NCBI GenBank assembly: GCA_037179335.1
Contig: JAKZHN010000016.1
Coordinates: 62,001 to 126,000 of the forward strand
DNA: 64,000 bases
Source: Cyclaneusma minus
Lineage: Eukaryota > Ascomycota > Leotiomycetes > Marthamycetales > Marthamycetaceae
Direction of reading: 5' to 3'
Notes under the pieces: generated by a model
Told to the model about the DNA's origin: nothing
The model's input: the letters and a program-made list of their open reading frames with translations, nothing else
Databases searched by the model: none
In this document: piece by piece, positions 60,460 to 64,000 of the stretch
Layout: the number at the start of each line of letters is the position of its first letter
Numbering within the stretch: position 1 is the first letter of the stretch
Program-made: the position numbers and the translations under genes

Positions 60460-61370
60460 GAATTAATTAATATAGGTTTTAGGGGTGTTGCTTTTAAAAA
60501 CGAGATTTACTTTAATATATATAAATAATATAAAGGGATTAAAATATAGCAAATATAAAAGCATTAAAGCTAGTATATTATTAAGGTATTTTTCTTTTTA
60601 TAAAATGCCTAAATTCTAAAATTATAAAAGATTTTTAGCTTAAACATATAATATTACTAGTATTTATTTTAATTGTATAAACAAAGCTAATTAATAAGCT
60701 TTTAATTGCTAATTAAAAAGCGGATAATAAAACTCTTTAAAAATACCCTAAAAAATAAAATTTATAATTAAAAGCCTTAATTTAATTAGATTTATGCAAT
60801 AGAATATACAAAATAGCCTAGTATTTAAAAACGAATAATTAATAATGCCTATAATTGATATTCTATATATAAAGGCTATTGCTAAAATTCACAATATTAT
60901 TTAAACCATTTATCCCGGTAAAGATAAAATCCGTTAATTATTGAAAAAGCGTTATTAATAGCTAAATTAAATGCAAAATATAAACAAATATATTAAAAAT
61001 TGCTAAATTTGCGCAAAGGCAAAAATTTCCAAAAATAAAGCTTTAGGCCTTTTTAATTTATCCCTAAATTTTTGATATTTTTGGCAATATATAATAATAA
61101 ATTTCCATTATATATTTAAAAGCAAAAATGGCTATAATATAATTATAGTTATAATTGATAAATTAGGCAAAAGAGTTTTTTATATATTATATTATTAAAT
61201 AATCAATGCTTAAAAAGCCGCAAAAATCTTTTATTTTATAATTTATAGGATTTACAAAGATTTAAAAACTATTATTTCGGACCGGGGAATCTAATTTATC
61301 TCCGCTTTTTACCAAAAATTTATAAAAATTTCCGGCATAGCTATTCTTTTTAGCCTACCAGCTATAAATT
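60460..61370 (+). mobile_element. Ty3/gypsy element 1, right part: integrase (RIP-mutated)
   Basis: An H-N-I-I ... Y-P-G-K-D-K-I-R block near 60890-60935 matches the H-D-x-x-x-x-G-H-x-G-x-x-K-T zinc-binding region. The core follows: K-N-G-Y-N-I-I-I-V-I-I-D-K-L-G-K-R near 61125-61175, with the first catalytic Asp intact, then Y-R-I-Y-K-D-L-K-T-I-I-S-D-R-G-I (about 61245-61290) with the second, and F-I-S-A-F-Y-Q-K-F. Homology stops abruptly near 61365. It is on the same strand and of the same family type as the RT/RNase H at 42.9-44.1 kb, so I read it as the displaced continuation of that element. Confidence 0.85.
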
Positions 61371-64000
61371 AATTATCTAACCAGCTGCAGCAAAAGCTTT
61401 AGGCATTAATGTGGCAGCCAGGGTGGCCCGTGTTTATATAGCTGCCGCTAGCGCCAAAACCTGTGAATGGCTTTAAGAAAAGCGGCGATAAGCTCGCCTT
61501 TCTTTTTTAAATACGATTAATAATATATTAATAATCCCTAAATTGCACATGCAAATTATTTTACCCGTTTATTTTTAATAAACCAGTATTAATTAGCGTT
61601 TTTTTTTATTAAAGGCAGTAAATTTGCAAAATTATTAAAAAAAGGTAATTATGCAAATATAGCTACGTTAATTGATTTTTTAAAGGGCGCAAAAAGTTTA
61701 AAACTCCTTAAATTATAATATTAATAATTAAAGCGTAAATAGCCAGCTTTGCTTTTTTATTATTAACGTATTCTATTATAGCCATTTAATTGCCCTTAAA
61801 TATACCATTTTTAAAATTCTAATTTAAATTGTTCTTTATACTTTTTAGCCAAGCAATAATAAATAATAAATTGCATTTTTTATTTGCAGTTTTATTTTAA
61901 AGCTTTAGCCTAATTTAATCCAGATTTAAATTATTTAAATTTGCGCTATTTAAATTTGCAATATCCAAATCTAAGTTTATTAAAATTAATTTTAAGCCTT
62001 TATTAAGCAAAAGCTTAAGCCTAATGCCCCCGTTTAGGATTTAAGAAATTTTATAGCTAGCTAATATAGTTTAGCAATTATGCAATTGCCCGATATACCC
62101 CCAATACCTTTATTTATTTCCTTTTAAAATAATATTTTTTACAGCGTTTAATTTAAGCAATTAGCTGCTTTAAATTTAATAATTATAGCTTTTAAAAATA
62201 AAAAAGCAAATAATAAATTTTATTTAATTTTATATATTTTTGAAATAAACCTCCTATATATAAAAGGCTATAATCCTTTGGATTTTAATATTAAAAATAA
62301 ATTTATTTATATTAAGCCTATATTAAATATTGTAATTTTGGATTAATATAAAAAAGAGCAGTAGCAAAAAATAATTAAAATAGTATTGTAAATATTATAT
62401 TAAAATTATTTTGGAAATTGGTTATTAAAAATATTTAAAGCAATAGGCAGCAATATTAAAAAAGTTATTAATGTTTTTTTTAAAAAAGCATGGGATTTTT
62501 ATTAAGCAATAGAAAAATATTTTTCTTTTTTTTTAATTTGGCCATTAAACCAAATAATTTATAAAATTGGCTAATGGATAAATTAAATAAAAAAACGGAT
62601 TATATATAAAAAGAATTTAATGTTGGAAAAAACTGCTAAAGACATTTATAAAAAGCCTGGTAGTTTCTTTTTAAAAAAACAATTTAAATTAAAGATTTAA
62701 GGGATAATAAGGTTTTTAAACTTGCAGACCTTTTTTTAGCCCAAATATTTAGCAGATCTTTAAAACCCGGGACCTAGTAAATTAAAAAATCTTTAAAAAC
62801 TAATCAATTTTGGAATAGATTTTATATTTAGCAGCCATTATATAGATTAATATTAGTCCTACCATGCCTAGAAAATGCCCTATATTAAGGAAATATACCA
62901 GGAATTTTAAAAGTTTTTCATAAAGCTATATTTGGCTATAAAGTTATTTTTGGATATACAAATCCAAAAATATCCCAATACCCTTTTTGAAATTAAAATA
63001 CTATTTTTAAAGGCAATATATGCCTTTTGGCCTTTATTTTTATTTTGGCGTTTTTTCTTTTTAAATCTTTATTCTTATATAGAAATAAAAGCCTAGTAAT
63101 TTCAGATTTGGAAATGGAAAATAAAAATAATTATAAAGCCAAAAAGAGAATTATAGATATTGGTAAAATACATTAGGAAAAAAGCCGCTATAGCGATAAA
63201 CTATTTAATATTTTGGATGCTAAATTTTAAAAGCTTTATAATATATATAATAAAGCTGGTATTTTAAATAGTAATTATATTACAGTTTATCTATATATAT
63301 TAATTGGAAAGGCCAAAAAGTATTATAATAGCTTTTTAATATATAAAGGCTTTATATTTAATAAAATAATTGCTTTTATTAAATAGAAATTTAAAATTAA
63401 AGCCAATAAAATAAAATATTGGAATTTATAGGCTGGTATTAGCCTTTGCAAAGCCATTGCCAACAATCCAGGCAAATTCAAAATAGAATGCCTGGATTTA
63501 ATGCTAAATAATTTTTGAAAAGTCCAACTAAATTTTGATTTTAAATATTAATTGGATAAAGCCATTAGAAATTAGCTTTATTAAAGTATTTAAAGAGTTT
63601 TAAACTATAAATGGATTTTGTTAAATTTATAGCCAAATTATAAAACTTTGGCAGTCTAAATTTATTTCGCTATTTTTAATAGAATGGAAATTAATAGCAG
63701 CTTTGCAAATTAATTTAATATTTTTAGTATTTGTATTTATTTTGGATTCTGCAATTATAATTATTTTTCCAGCCATTTATTTTATATTGCAATTTTATTA
63801 TTTTAGTTTTAATATTTTTAAAATAGGAATGAAATTAATAAGAAACCAAATTATTTAAATATAATTTTAGCGAACCAGTTTTATATTTATTATATTAATA
63901 GGAAAATATATAATAGAAAATTTAATAGAAAATTTAAAAGGGATTTTAAAAAAAACTTTGCTATATTTATAGTAAGCCAGATTATTCTTTTATTAAGCAT
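61371..64000. other. AT-rich sequence with a small GC-preserved patch, unassigned
   Basis: About 61375-61500 has near-normal composition (GGCAGCCAGGGTGGCCCGTG, GCCGCTAGCGCC). The remainder is AT-rich with no readable domain. I did not find a matching 3' LTR for gypsy element 1. Confidence 0.4.

Larger units (their letters stand above)
36406..64000. other. AT-rich, stop-dense isochore of RIP-mutated retroelements
   Basis: Almost no frame longer than 60 codons survives in 27.6 kb, and what appears is low complexity. Yet reading through stops recovers ordered retroelement domains (listed separately). Substitutions are of the C-to-T/G-to-A kind (for example Asp-Asp codons now Asn-Asn). This is the expected product of RIP. 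The block runs off the window end. A regional centromere core is an alternative role that sequence alone cannot settle. Confidence 0.9.

Overview
The window reads as nuclear DNA of a filamentous ascomycete (Pezizomycotina). It has short spliceosomal introns of 54-72 nt (one of 235 nt) with GTRAGT-type donors, CTRAY branch sites and YAG acceptors, a fungal-type bZIP factor, and a sharp split between balanced-composition DNA (1 to about 36.4 kb) and a very AT-rich block (about 36.4 to 64 kb) made of mutated retroelements. A two-compartment genome shaped by RIP (repeat-induced point mutation) is the simplest reading. A Dothideomycete would fit, but the sequence does not prove the class.

Gene compartment. 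The first 11 kb show no gene I can defend, apart from a ~1.0 kb terminal-inverted-repeat element (3207-4213) with an AT-rich interior. Then follow, all on the + strand: a bZIP transcription factor (11472-13217), an NAD(P)-dependent aldehyde dehydrogenase with a probable mitochondrial presequence and one intron (14637-16599), and an SMP-30/gluconolactonase-like enzyme (19008-20093). Next come an 870-aa protein of unknown function with four copies of a short 'F-x-x-G-D/E-x-V' module and four acidic repeats (21267-23944), a 301-bp MITE (24277-24577), a broken small gene (25116-25602) and a 1.8-kb degenerate minisatellite (27780-29580). A three-exon 311-aa protein with two C-x2-C pairs (30079-31149) follows.

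The most unusual part is 32.3-36.1 kb, directly beside the AT-rich block. Three tandem paralogues (32280-32956, 33408-34376, 35360-36068) share an architecture: a tiny first exon ending in P-S-L-x-(D/A)-(F/Y), a phase-0 intron, then L-(N/Q)-S and a module of the form F-x-I-G-D-x-V ... G-W-K-(I/V) ... L-D/H ... Y-(S/R)-Y-(T/R) ... W. The 870-aa protein carries divergent relatives of that module. I recognise no named family; an SH3-like barrel is only a guess from the pattern. The middle paralogue has a TGA where a 150-bp internal repeat has TGG, cutting off a coiled coil that stays open for 61 more codons.

AT-rich compartment. Reading through stops on both strands gives a nested stack. A Ty3/gypsy element (gag, RT and RNase H at about 40.6-44.1 kb; integrase at 60.5-61.4 kb, + strand) is split by a Tad1-like LINE on the - strand. 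The LINE reverse transcriptase is itself split between motif A and motif B by a second Ty3/gypsy element (49467 to about 56930) with recognisable LTRs, a polypurine tract and RT, RNase H and integrase relics. The two LTRs of that inner element give a direct RIP-like record: one keeps about 100 bp of GC-rich sequence, and the other shows the same stretch with almost only C-to-T and G-to-A changes. Every retroelement frame is full of stops and none is functional.
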